Part shown: positions 48,135 through 56,501 of the stretch, piece by piece
Layout: every line of letters begins with the position of its first letter
Position numbering within the stretch: the stretch's first letter is position 1
DNA from: Flavobacteriales bacterium
GTDB lineage: Bacteria; Bacteroidota; Bacteroidia; Flavobacteriales_F; PHOS-HE28
Assembly: GCA_016699575.1 (NCBI GenBank)
Contig: CP064979.1
Coordinates: forward strand, 806,001-870,000
Reading direction: 5' to 3'
DNA length: 64,000 nt
The notes under the pieces: model-generated
What the model saw: the letters and a program-made list of their open reading frames with translations, nothing else
Told to the model about the DNA's origin: nothing
Databases searched by the model: none
Position numbers and translations under genes: made by a program

Positions 48135-48191
48135 TCAGAGGTCATCGCTCAGCAGCATCACGTACTCCTCCGGTACTTCCCCCGGATGCAG
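48135..48191 (-). pseudogene. Possible 3' remnant of an unidentified gene
   Basis: The reverse strand can be read LHPGEVPEEYVMLLSDDL and stop, an acidic tail that looks like the end of a protein, between RR2's promoter and the T9SS gene. There is no start codon and no match I can name. It could be chance. Confidence 0.25.
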
Positions 48192-48197
48192 CCGCGC

Positions 48198-49769
48198 TCA
48201 CTCCAACACCACGCGCTGCGTGTGGCGCCCCTGCGGAGTGTTGTAGCTCACGAGATACAGTCCACGCGCCAAGCTGCCCACGTCCACCACTTGTTGCGTG
48301 TCTCTGCCAGGCACCTCCAGTGCCGAACGACCCATTGCATCGATGAAGCGGATGAGGCCTGCGCCAGAAACCGTGCGGATGGTCAACCGATCGGTGGCGG
48401 GCACGGGCCAGAGCACGGGGCCAGGGGCATCCACCGCGCTGGTGTGTGTGATGAGCGCGCCGAGCTTCACCACCCAGATATCGGCAGTGGAGGCGCCGTG
48501 CGAGCCCACCACATCGCCATCGTTGGACAGTGTCCTGCCGGCCACCAGCACACCGCCGTCGAGGGGTATGGCCACGGCACTGGGCTCATCGAAGTTGCTG
48601 CCGCCGCGCAGCAGCTGCCAATCCACTGTGGTGCCGGTGGCGTCGAGGCCCGCCATCCAGAAGTCGCCGCCGCCGAGCTGCGTCACCGTTGCATCGCCAT
48701 CGGTGGAGGTCATCCAACCGGCGAGGGCTATGCGGCCATCGGTGCTTTCGCAGGCCACGAAGCGGGCATCGGTGCCGGAGCCGCCCAGGCAACGCTCCCA
48801 CACCACGGCGCCCGTGGCGTCGAGCTTCACCAACCAACCGTCGGGCGCAGGGCTGCCCATCTCGTAGCCGGTATGCCAGGTGGCCACATCGCCATCGCTG
48901 GAGGTGGTTTGCCCTGCAAGCAGGAAGCTGCCATCGGCCATGGCCTCCAGGCTCAAGGAGGATTCCATGAGCGAGCCACCGAGACAGGTCTGCCACAGGA
49001 GGCTGCCGGTGCTGGAGAGTTTCACCACCCACACATCGTGCTGGCCGTGGTTGCCCACCACATCGCCATCGGTGCTGCTGGTGATGCCTGCCGCCAGGTA
49101 GCCGCCATCGGGGGCGGGCACAATGCGGTTGAAGCCGTCGCTGGCGCTGCCGCCGTAGGTGTTCTGCCATTGCAGGCCGCCGCCAGGGCCCAGCTTGGCC
49201 ACCCAGGCATCGCCGTTGCCGTGCTGTGTGGTGTTGATGTCGCCATCGTCGCTTGCGGTGCCGCCGCACACAATGAACCCTTGGTCGCTGGTACGCCGGA
49301 TGTCCATGAAGCCCTCGGCCGATGTGCCGCCGTAGGTGTGTTCCCACACGATGGCCTGGTTGGCATCCAACTTCACCACCCACGCATCGGCCGAGCCTTG
49401 GTTGCTGCCCACGTCGCCATCGGAGGAATAGGTGCGGCCCACCAGCACGCACTGGCCGTTGAGCAAGGGCAGCACGCCCATGCCCACATCGCTGCCGGTG
49501 CCGCCCAGCGCGGCCTGCCACAAGAGCGTGCCGCTGGCATCCAGCTTCAGTACCCACGCGTCGTGGTCGCCGTGCGCGCCGGTCACATCGCCATCGTTGC
49601 TCAGCGTATTGCCCACGATGAGGCAACCGCCATCGTCGGTGGCGCGCATCATCAGTGGCTCATCGTCCGAGGTGCCGCCCAAGGCACGCGTCCATTCCAC
49701 GGTGGGTGCCTGCGCGGCGCACAGAGCCGCGGCCAGAAACAGGATGTTGGTGCTGAGGAGGCGTTGCAT
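48198..49769 (-). CDS. Secreted repeat protein with T9SS sorting domain
   Basis: 523 residues. Signal peptide LLSTNILFLAAALCAAQ. About seven repeats of ~52 residues follow, each with an LGGT.SD start, a GG.(L/V)(V/L)G block, SSDGDV, then H.(D)AWVVKLDA.G (propeller-like). The C-terminus (VLWPVPATDRLTIRTVSG...GLYLVSYNTPQGRHTQRVVL) is a T9SS domain. It is similar in kind to 33499-35094. It ends near the RR2 promoter; no RR-type site is seen before its own start. Confidence 0.86.
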   Translation of the reverse strand: MQRLLSTNILFLAAALCAAQAPTVEWTRALGGTSDDEPLMMRATDDGGCLIVGNTLSNDGDVTGAHGDHDAWVLKLDASGTLLWQAALGGTGSDVGMGVLPLLNGQCVLVGRTYSSDGDVGSNQGSADAWVVKLDANQAIVWEHTYGGTSAEGFMDIRRTSDQGFIVCGGTASDDGDINTTQHGNGDAWVAKLGPGGGLQWQNTYGGSASDGFNRIVPAPDGGYLAAGITSSTDGDVVGNHGQHDVWVVKLSSTGSLLWQTCLGGSLMESSLSLEAMADGSFLLAGQTTSSDGDVATWHTGYEMGSPAPDGWLVKLDATGAVVWERCLGGSGTDARFVACESTDGRIALAGWMTSTDGDATVTQLGGGDFWMAGLDATGTTVDWQLLRGGSNFDEPSAVAIPLDGGVLVAGRTLSNDGDVVGSHGASTADIWVVKLGALITHTSAVDAPGPVLWPVPATDRLTIRTVSGAGLIRFIDAMGRSALEVPGRDTQQVVDVGSLARGLYLVSYNTPQGRHTQRVVLE

Positions 49770-49879
49770 GGCGGGTGGGGTTGAAGCAGCACGAAGGTGC
49801 TTCCAACCTATCCCGCTGCGCGGGGTGCGAAGCGCGTGATCTGCACGGTGCCGTGTGGAGATGACGGGAGGAATACGCC

Positions 49880-50006
49880 TTATATGTTCCTACGATACTG
49901 ACCGCCTACCTCGAACGACCTGTCCCGCCTCCGCGGGATCGCCGCCATCAACTGCCCCAGCGAGCAATACTATCGCCTTCATCAGCACCGCGAACATGTT
50001 CTCATT
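49880..50006 (-). pseudogene. icmF 3'-end fragment R2 (degenerate)
   Basis: The reverse strand preserves NENMFAVLMKA, then a frameshifted stretch with an internal CCCGCCTCCGCGGG hairpin, and finally the FEVGGQYRRNI-like end with stop TAA. It is the most decayed copy. The stop codon of the membrane-protein gene at 50002 lies inside this repeat. Confidence 0.75.
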
Positions 50007-50391
50007 TCGCCCAGATCCATCGGCGTAGCAATTCAGCACCCACATGTGCCACCGCGACGATGAGGATCGGAGCTCCGCTCCACTCCTCCTTGACCACATG
50101 CGGCAACCACGCGGGGAGAATAGGCGTGGCCATCCAGTAGATCAGAACGGTGGATGGATAGAGGAGGACTTCCAAGAGCACTGGCCGGGTTCCTTTTATG
50201 GTGAGCAACGAGCCCAACAACGCGCTCAGTGGATAGGCTCCCACCTCTAACAGACCGGTGCCGATGGCCGACAGGATAACCGCTTCCGGGAGAATGGAGC
50301 GATCGCCCGTCCACCAGAGACAAACGCCAACCGTTCCAAACAGCCATCCCAATGCATGAACACCCAGACATTGTAGGAACCACTTGCCCAT
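50002..50391 (-). CDS. Small integral membrane protein of unknown function
   Basis: 129 residues with three to four hydrophobic segments (FLQCLGVHALGWLFGTVGVC, VILSAIGTGLLEVG, VLLYPSTVLIYWMATPIL, APILIVAVAHVGAEL). No family recognised. It starts ~28 bp after the stop of icmF fragment R3 and ends inside fragment R2, so it is exactly the DNA between two icmF 3' ends. Confidence 0.7.
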   Translation of the reverse strand: MGKWFLQCLGVHALGWLFGTVGVCLWWTGDRSILPEAVILSAIGTGLLEVGAYPLSALLGSLLTIKGTRPVLLEVLLYPSTVLIYWMATPILPAWLPHVVKEEWSGAPILIVAVAHVGAELLRRWIWAK

Positions 50392-50418
50392 GGTCGGTCT
50401 CTCGCGTCGTCCGATGTC

Positions 50419-50538
50419 TTACATGTTCCTTGTGTACTGACCTCCAACCTCAAACATGGCAGCGGTCAACTGGCCGAGGCTGCAATACTTCGTCACCTCC
50501 ATCAGCACAGCGAACATGTACTCGTTCTTGATGGCCGC
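50419..50538 (-). pseudogene. icmF 3'-end fragment R3
   Basis: The reverse strand reads AAIKNEYMFAVLMEVTKYCS, then LGQLTAAMFEVGGQYTRNM and stop TAA: the last ~39 codons of icmF with four changes (N to Y, A to V, R to T and a silent stop change). Similarity ends near 50538. Confidence 0.85.
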
Positions 50539-50581
50539 TGTTCGCTCGTCGTGCCTTCTCGACTCTTTGCAACGATCCTCA

Positions 50582-50989
50582 TCATCGAATGCTCAGTTTG
50601 AAGTCACCGCCCATATAACACGCCCCCATGTGCACATGGAATTCGCCGGGCCGATAGCTAATGTCCCATGGGCGACCAATTCCGTCGAAACGGAAGGACT
50701 CGTTGAATACCGTATCGGAGCTTACCGCATCAACGATCAGGTACGAGGTGACCGTCCCTCGGGAAGGCAAGAGCAGAATGTGCTTGCCGCAAGTGCCATT
50801 CCTTACGATCATCGTGTCCTGGAAAGGACGGTAGTGCGCTCGGTTCGCTTCGGTTAATGGCGCGCTCCGCAAATGATAGATGCAGGTATCCGAGAAAGGC
50901 GTAGGCACCGCATGTGAAGGTGCATGGTTGGCATTGTCGCCCAAGAGCAGTGCTCCGATCAGTACAAGTGCGATGACCTGGGCGTACAT
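50582..50989 (-). CDS. Small secreted protein of unknown function
   Basis: 135 residues starting with a signal peptide (YAQVIALVLIGALLLGDNANH). The mature part has Cys pairs (DTCIYHL, GTCGKHI, GACYMGG) and a beta-rich SYLIVDAVSSDTVFNESFRF. The ATG is only 7 bp after the stop of icmF fragment R4, so it would be translated as the next gene of an icmF transcript. Function unknown. Confidence 0.7.
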   Translation of the reverse strand: MYAQVIALVLIGALLLGDNANHAPSHAVPTPFSDTCIYHLRSAPLTEANRAHYRPFQDTMIVRNGTCGKHILLLPSRGTVTSYLIVDAVSSDTVFNESFRFDGIGRPWDISYRPGEFHVHMGACYMGGDFKLSIR

Positions 50990-50996
50990 CGTATGG

Positions 50997-52063
50997 CTAC
51001 ATGTTCCTCCGATACTGCCCTCCCACCTCGAACATCGCCGCTGTCAGCTGCCCCAGCGAACAATACTTGGTAGCCTCCATGAGCACCTCGAACATATTCT
51101 CATTCCTGATCGCCGCCTGCTGCAGATCCTTGATCGCCTTTGCCGCTTCCTCGCTGTAGGCCGAGCGCAGGTTCTCCACCGTGGCGATCTGCGCCTCCTT
51201 CTCCTCCTCGGTGGCGCGGATCACCTCCTTCGGCAGGACGGTGGGTGAACCCTTGCTGCTGAGGAAGGTGTTCACCCCGATGATGGGGTATTCGCCGGTG
51301 TGCTTCAGCGTTTCGTAGTAGAGGCTTTCCTCCTGGATGCGGCTGCGCTGGTACATGGTCTCCATGGCGCCGAGCACGCCGCCGCGTTCGGTGATGCGGT
51401 CGAACTCGGTGAGCACGGCTTCTTCCACCAGGTCGGTGAGCTCTTCGATGATGAAGCTGCCTTGAAGCGGGTTCTCGTTCTTGGCCAGGCCCAGCTCTTT
51501 GTTGATGATGAGCTGGATGGCCATGGCGCGGCGCACGCTTTCCTCGGTGGGCGTGGTGATGGCCTCGTCGTAAGCGTTCGTGTGGAGCGAGTTGCAGTTG
51601 TCGTAGATGGCGTAGAGCGCCTGTAAGGTGGTGCGGATGTCGTTGAAGTCGATCTCCTGCGCGTGGAGGCTCCGCCCGGACGTCTGGATATGGTACTTGA
51701 GCATCTGGCTGCGCTCGTCGGCACCATAGCGGTGCTTGAGGGCCTTGGCCCAGAGGCGGCGCGCCACGCGGCCCATCACGGCGTATTCGGGGTCCATGCC
51801 ATTGCTGAAGAAGAAGCTCAGGTTGGGCGCGAACGCGTTGATGTCCATGCCCCGGCTGAGGTAGTACTCCACGTAGGTGAAGCCGTTGGCCAGGGTGAAC
51901 GCGAGCTGCGAGATGGGGTTGGCGCCGGCCTCCGCGATGTGGTAGCCGCTGATGCTGACGCTGTAGAAGTTGCGGACCTTCTGCTCGATGAAGTACTGCT
52001 GCACATCGCCCATCAAACGCAGCGCGAACTCGGTGCTGAAGATCGTTGTTCTGCGCCTGGTGG
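50997..52063 (-). pseudogene. icmF 3'-third fragment R4 (C-terminal ~350 codons)
   Basis: Open from ~52016 to the stop at 50997 and nearly identical in protein to the intact IcmF C-terminus (B12-dependent mutase barrel: FYSVSISGYHIAEAGANPIS). The last ~60 codons differ more (TVENLRSAYSEEAAKAIKDL versus TVENVQSAYEAEGKAALRKL). A small deletion at ~52044-52048 breaks the frame, and similarity stops at 52063. It has no start, B12 or GTPase domain, so it is a truncated copy. Confidence 0.88.
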
Positions 52064-52414
52064 GTATGCCCGCCCTGAGCTTGTCGAAGGGTTGGGCGTG
52101 CCCCGGCTCAAATGCAGCCGGGTCGCGTGCTACGCTTTAGCCGGACTTGCCGGGCCAGCGGCTGCGGCACTGCGGGGGCTCCTTCGTCGCCTCCTCGCTG
52201 CTCGTAGCCGCAAGGCCCTTCCTGCGCCGGGCTGCCGCTTCGCCCGCTCACGCGTTGAACCCTGCACCGGCCAAATGATAACGTCCCGAACCGAGCTGGT
52301 ATTCACTTGTGAACAGCGTTACCGATGAACCATGAAACCGACCATTGAGTTTTCAACTGCTGCGCGCCACATATCAACTTGGCCGCTACATTCGAATTGT
52401 TAATACCAACGGCC
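52064..52414. other. Intergenic region with dispersed-repeat-like sequence
   Basis: 52064-52270 is G+C-rich text including CCTGAGCTTGTCGAAGGG and GGGCGTGCCCCGGCTCAA, both wordings common in dispersed intergenic repeats. No open frame is supported. 52270-52414 is more A+T-rich and should hold the promoter of the 52415 gene. Confidence 0.45.
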
Positions 52415-53524
52415 ATGACCAAGCGTACACCCCTCGGAGTCCTGAAAGCCACGTTCGTCCTCTGCGCTCTGCTGACGGCCGGACCACTTGTGGCTGCGAT
52501 CCTCACCGTGTCGAACGACCCAAACCGTCCGGCGATGTACACGGACGTCATAACGGCCCACAACGCTGCAAATGACAATGACACCATCTTCCTCTTCGGT
52601 ACTCCAAGCGGGATCATGGGGTCAGGCAACATCACAAAGCCGCTCTACATAATTGGTAACGGCTATGACCCGAATCAGCCTAGTCTTAGAAGCAGGCTCT
52701 CGATCCTGACGTTGGACCCATCGAGTTCGGGTACTGTGCTTGAGGGGTTGTATATGGCTCGCCTGGTGGTCAACGGAACCGCTACGGTTCGGAACTGTGA
52801 GGTCCGCTTCACCTCGGGCGTTCAGTCGTTGATCACAATTGGCACTTCAGGTCAGTTGACAGCGACGAATAATCTGTTCGTGCGCGATGAGAACGGCCTT
52901 TCGACGGGATTCTTCACGATCGATGCGAACACGAACAACACGCTTGGGCAGCTCTTCCATAACAACGTCATCATCTTCAACAACCACAACGGTGGTGGCA
53001 ACAACTGCATCCAGGATGTCAGGAACGGTGTATTCTCGAACAACGTCTTTCTTTCTTGGGATGCGAATGAGAGCAGCATCATGCAAGGCGGCAACCAAGA
53101 CAACGTCTTCACGAACAACATCTTCTACAACGTCTTTACGGTTTCATCGGGCTGCAACGCCTGTGGCTTTATGAACAACCTAGTTTCCGGCTGCGTCGAT
53201 TGCAACTTGATCACCGGCAGCCAGACCGGTAGCGGGACCATCCTCGATACGCCTGTATTCGTTGGCGGCTACACCAGCGGTAGTTGGTCATACACAACCC
53301 AGGACTTGGGCCTCCAAGATCTTTCGCCCGGTGAGAACGCTGGCACCGATGGCTTGGATGTCGGCCTCTATGGCGGTGACTACCCCATGATCCCTGGAAC
53401 TGCACACAACCAGACGCTTTCCGTCATTCCCTACATCACCTCTTTCAACCTTGAGAACCCCGTGATACCGCAATTGACGGGTGGACCGCTGCAGATCACT
53501 TCGGGCGCCATCATCAACCAATAA
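52415..53524 (+). CDS. Secreted parallel-beta-helix-like protein
   Basis: 369 residues from the ATG at 52415. Signal segment VLKATFVLCALLTAGPLVAA. The body consists of short repeated beta strands rich in Asn, Thr and Ile (NNLFVRDENG, NNVIIFNNHNGGGNN, NNVFLSWDAN, NNIFYNVFTVSSGCN), the pattern of right-handed beta-helix repeats. No T9SS domain is obvious at its end. It is 9 bp upstream of the large T9SS gene, so the two form an operon. Base composition is lower in G+C than the chromosome around it. Confidence 0.75.
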   Translation: MTKRTPLGVLKATFVLCALLTAGPLVAAILTVSNDPNRPAMYTDVITAHNAANDNDTIFLFGTPSGIMGSGNITKPLYIIGNGYDPNQPSLRSRLSILTLDPSSSGTVLEGLYMARLVVNGTATVRNCEVRFTSGVQSLITIGTSGQLTATNNLFVRDENGLSTGFFTIDANTNNTLGQLFHNNVIIFNNHNGGGNNCIQDVRNGVFSNNVFLSWDANESSIMQGGNQDNVFTNNIFYNVFTVSSGCNACGFMNNLVSGCVDCNLITGSQTGSGTILDTPVFVGGYTSGSWSYTTQDLGLQDLSPGENAGTDGLDVGLYGGDYPMIPGTAHNQTLSVIPYITSFNLENPVIPQLTGGPLQITSGAIINQ

Positions 53525-53533
53525 GCAACCGCC

Positions 53534-56479
53534 ATGCGAGCCCTTAGCATCGCCGGATGTGTTGCGCTGTGCATCAATGCCAGCGCGCAGAACAACATCG
53601 TTGGTTGGGAGGCCTATTTCGATACGGACAATGGACCTGGGTCCGGTCAGTGGTTCCCGGTGACCAACGACGATACGGTGAGCGTGGCCGGCATGGTCGA
53701 CGCTTCAACCATAGGGGTAGGCTTTCACAAGCTATTCGTTCGGTACAAGACCTCCGGCGGGCTGTGGAGTTCACCGAACGTCTGCGCGGTCTATGTGCAG
53801 CCGGACGTCGCTACCCCCATCGTTCATGAGGTGGTCGCTTGCGAGTACTACGTGGGAGATGTTGATCCCGGCTTTGGTTCGGGAACACCGATACCGCTGG
53901 ATTCGATCGCTTCCGAAGTCTACCTGCAGCGCGATTTGGACCTGTTGAGCCTCGGTCTGCCTAACGGCAACTACTTCATCAGCATTCGATACAAGAGTTC
54001 CTCTGGGCATTGGAGCATGATCGAGCGACGACCATTCACCGTATGCGACACATACGGAGTTGTGGCTGACTTCCGTTGGGCTACATACGGCTACAACATT
54101 GTACTGGAGAACAGGTCCAGCGACGAAGACACGATTTTCTGGACGTTGAACGGCGACACTCTTCCGCCAAGCGATATCCTGAATCTCCCGGTCGATTCGA
54201 TAGGGATCTACTCAGTGACCTTGTCTGCATACAACGCTTGTCTTCCGGCAGGCAGCTTCCATACCGAAAGTATCACACTCAAGGGCATCCGAACAGTTAC
54301 CCCATCAGCTGCGGGCGTAGATGGCGTGACCACACTTCGCATCGTGGGGGCCGGATTCGATTCCACATGCGTGGTGCGATTAACACGAGCCGGTGAGTCG
54401 GACCTGAACCCGATCGACAGTACGACCATTGCATCGAGTGATCAGATTACGTTGACATGCACGTTCGACTTCCACGGCGTTGGCACGGGCGTTTGGAATG
54501 TGGTCGTTGAAATCCCTGGAGATACTACGCTCATGCTAGACAGTGCGCTCACCATCGAACCACGGGTTCTTCCAGAAGTCTACACCCAGCTTGTTGGGCC
54601 TACTCTGATTCGGAACTTCCGTTGGCAGACTTATTCCCTCAAAGTTGGCAACACGGGAAACATCGATGCCAGAGCAGTGCCTGTATGGCTGGCGATATCC
54701 TCGAACGTTGACTTGGAGCCGCTTTTCGAAATACCGCAGCCCACCGATCCCGATATTGACTTCGACACAATCCCTCACTTCATACTGACCGATAGTCTTT
54801 TTGGCCAACCTGCGGACTACAAACTCTATGGCTTCATTGTGCCTTTCGTTGCTGGCAATACAGAGGCAACTCTGAACTTCAGGGTCCGAACATCAAGCCT
54901 CACATCATTTAAAATCTTGCACTGGGCAAGTGCGCCTTTCTTGCTCACCGATTCGACCCAATTCTCCCGCGATGCTACCCCGTGCATCATTAACCCAGAT
55001 CATGTGGAATGCTTTGTCGATTTGCTTGGCGCAATCATGCCGATTCCGATAGTAAGTTGCATTATCAATATTGTCGGGGAGTTGTGGACATCGCAGGCTG
55101 GTGCATCGTGCGGGTGGTCTGAGAGAAAGCAACTGGAATCTTTTGCTTGGGGGATGTTGGATGCAATTGGCGAATGCGCTATAGGGTTCTTGCCTTGGCA
55201 GAAGTACAAGAAGATGAAAGAGGTCGTTACGTTTTTGTTCAACGCCGGAGTTTCTTCCGCTGAGGGCGGGGGATTTGATTTAGGATCATTCTGTGGCCCT
55301 TTCATCCCGGAAGCGCACGGAAGTATTGGCGTGGCGAGCGTTTCTTCCTTCGACCCCAATGAGAAGTACGCACCATCGCGCGTAGCCAATGCTCCGTACT
55401 TCAATTCAGCCACACCTCTTACCTACACCATCTGCTTTGAGAACGTTGACACAGCTTCGGCAGCCGCGCAGACGGTCTTGTTGTCCGACTCACTCGACAT
55501 TGAGCGTTTCGATGTCAGCACGCTCCGAATCACACATGTTAGCTTCGGCGATACGGTCATCGCAGTCCAACATGCACAGGGCGATTTTGCAGGGACCATC
55601 GACCTACGCCCCGGAATCGATGTGATTCTGAGCATTGATGCTTACCTCGATCCAGCCGGGAATGCTCTTAAGGCCAGGTTCGTTTCCCTAGACCCGTCAA
55701 CCTTGTTACCTACCGACAACCCTCTTACCGGATTTCTTTTGCCGAATGTGGTACCGCCACAAGGTGAGGGCTTCCTGTCCTTCTCCATCAAGGCCCTGCA
55801 AACCTTGGCAGATGGCGATACTCTTTACAATCAAGCGTCAATCGTGTTCGATGAGAATTCGCCCATGCTCACGCAGCGACGCGTGAACATCGTGGACAAC
55901 TCGAAGCCGACGAGCCAAGTGAACCCTATTCCGGTCGTTTCTACGGCGGACTCGGTCTTGGTCGATTGGTCGGGTGGTAGCGATGTCGGGCCGGCTGGGA
56001 TCCATGCCTACAACGTGTACGTCAACGTCAGTGGTGGGCCATGGTTCCTCTGGAAGTACAACACTTCGGTCGTGAATGCCTACTTCCATGGCTTGCAAGA
56101 CAGCCTCTATGGATTCTATTCGGTCGCGATTGATAGTGCCCTCAACGTTGAGGATGCGCCGCCGACCGCTGATACGGAGACGTTGTTCGACTTTCTGTCC
56201 ACCGGCGTTGCCACAGTAGCATCGAATGATTTCGGGCTACACCCGAATCCAACAACTGGCAACGTGTTTCTAGTGGGTCGCCCTGATGTACCCGGTACCG
56301 TGCATCTGACAGTGTTCAATAGCATGGGGAAGGCCGTGCATACAACATCAACAGTTTGCTCTTCAGGGTTCATCCGAACACCGCTCGACTTGCCTCGCCT
56401 TGCGGGCGGTACATACTTGGCCCGTTTCACCTTCAACGGGACAAACTATCAGCAACGGCTCGTGATCATACGTGATTGA
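53534..56479 (+). CDS. Large secreted multidomain protein with T9SS sorting domain
   Basis: 981 residues. Signal peptide RALSIAGCVALCINASAQ. The first ~270 residues have two repeats of the type GWEAYFDTDNGPGSG / CEYYVGDVDPGFGSG. Ig-like domains follow, then a hydrophobic Cys-containing stretch (~495-590). The SFDPNEKYAPSRV motif (~610) marks a conserved Bacteroidota beta domain (DUF7619-type). A fibronectin-like part is at ~800-880 and the T9SS domain at ~900-981 (LHPNPTTGNVFLVGR...GTYLARFTFNGTNYQQRLVI). Convergent with icmF, 22 bp apart. Lower G+C suggests acquired DNA. Confidence 0.85.
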   Translation: MRALSIAGCVALCINASAQNNIVGWEAYFDTDNGPGSGQWFPVTNDDTVSVAGMVDASTIGVGFHKLFVRYKTSGGLWSSPNVCAVYVQPDVATPIVHEVVACEYYVGDVDPGFGSGTPIPLDSIASEVYLQRDLDLLSLGLPNGNYFISIRYKSSSGHWSMIERRPFTVCDTYGVVADFRWATYGYNIVLENRSSDEDTIFWTLNGDTLPPSDILNLPVDSIGIYSVTLSAYNACLPAGSFHTESITLKGIRTVTPSAAGVDGVTTLRIVGAGFDSTCVVRLTRAGESDLNPIDSTTIASSDQITLTCTFDFHGVGTGVWNVVVEIPGDTTLMLDSALTIEPRVLPEVYTQLVGPTLIRNFRWQTYSLKVGNTGNIDARAVPVWLAISSNVDLEPLFEIPQPTDPDIDFDTIPHFILTDSLFGQPADYKLYGFIVPFVAGNTEATLNFRVRTSSLTSFKILHWASAPFLLTDSTQFSRDATPCIINPDHVECFVDLLGAIMPIPIVSCIINIVGELWTSQAGASCGWSERKQLESFAWGMLDAIGECAIGFLPWQKYKKMKEVVTFLFNAGVSSAEGGGFDLGSFCGPFIPEAHGSIGVASVSSFDPNEKYAPSRVANAPYFNSATPLTYTICFENVDTASAAAQTVLLSDSLDIERFDVSTLRITHVSFGDTVIAVQHAQGDFAGTIDLRPGIDVILSIDAYLDPAGNALKARFVSLDPSTLLPTDNPLTGFLLPNVVPPQGEGFLSFSIKALQTLADGDTLYNQASIVFDENSPMLTQRRVNIVDNSKPTSQVNPIPVVSTADSVLVDWSGGSDVGPAGIHAYNVYVNVSGGPWFLWKYNTSVVNAYFHGLQDSLYGFYSVAIDSALNVEDAPPTADTETLFDFLSTGVATVASNDFGLHPNPTTGNVFLVGRPDVPGTVHLTVFNSMGKAVHTTSTVCSSGFIRTPLDLPRLAGGTYLARFTFNGTNYQQRLVIIRD

Positions 56480-56501
56480 CAATGTTGAGGCCCGCGATGG
56501 C

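Noticed and set aside
47250..49784. Plus-strand open frame of 844 codons opposite RR2 and the T9SS repeat gene
   Set aside because: It crosses several real genes and has a His/Ala/Gly-rich repetitive shadow sequence.
50997..52016. R4 as a separate small mutase subunit gene
   Set aside because: It lacks a credible start, has a broken frame at ~52045 and matches only the C-terminal third of IcmF, so a truncated copy is more likely.
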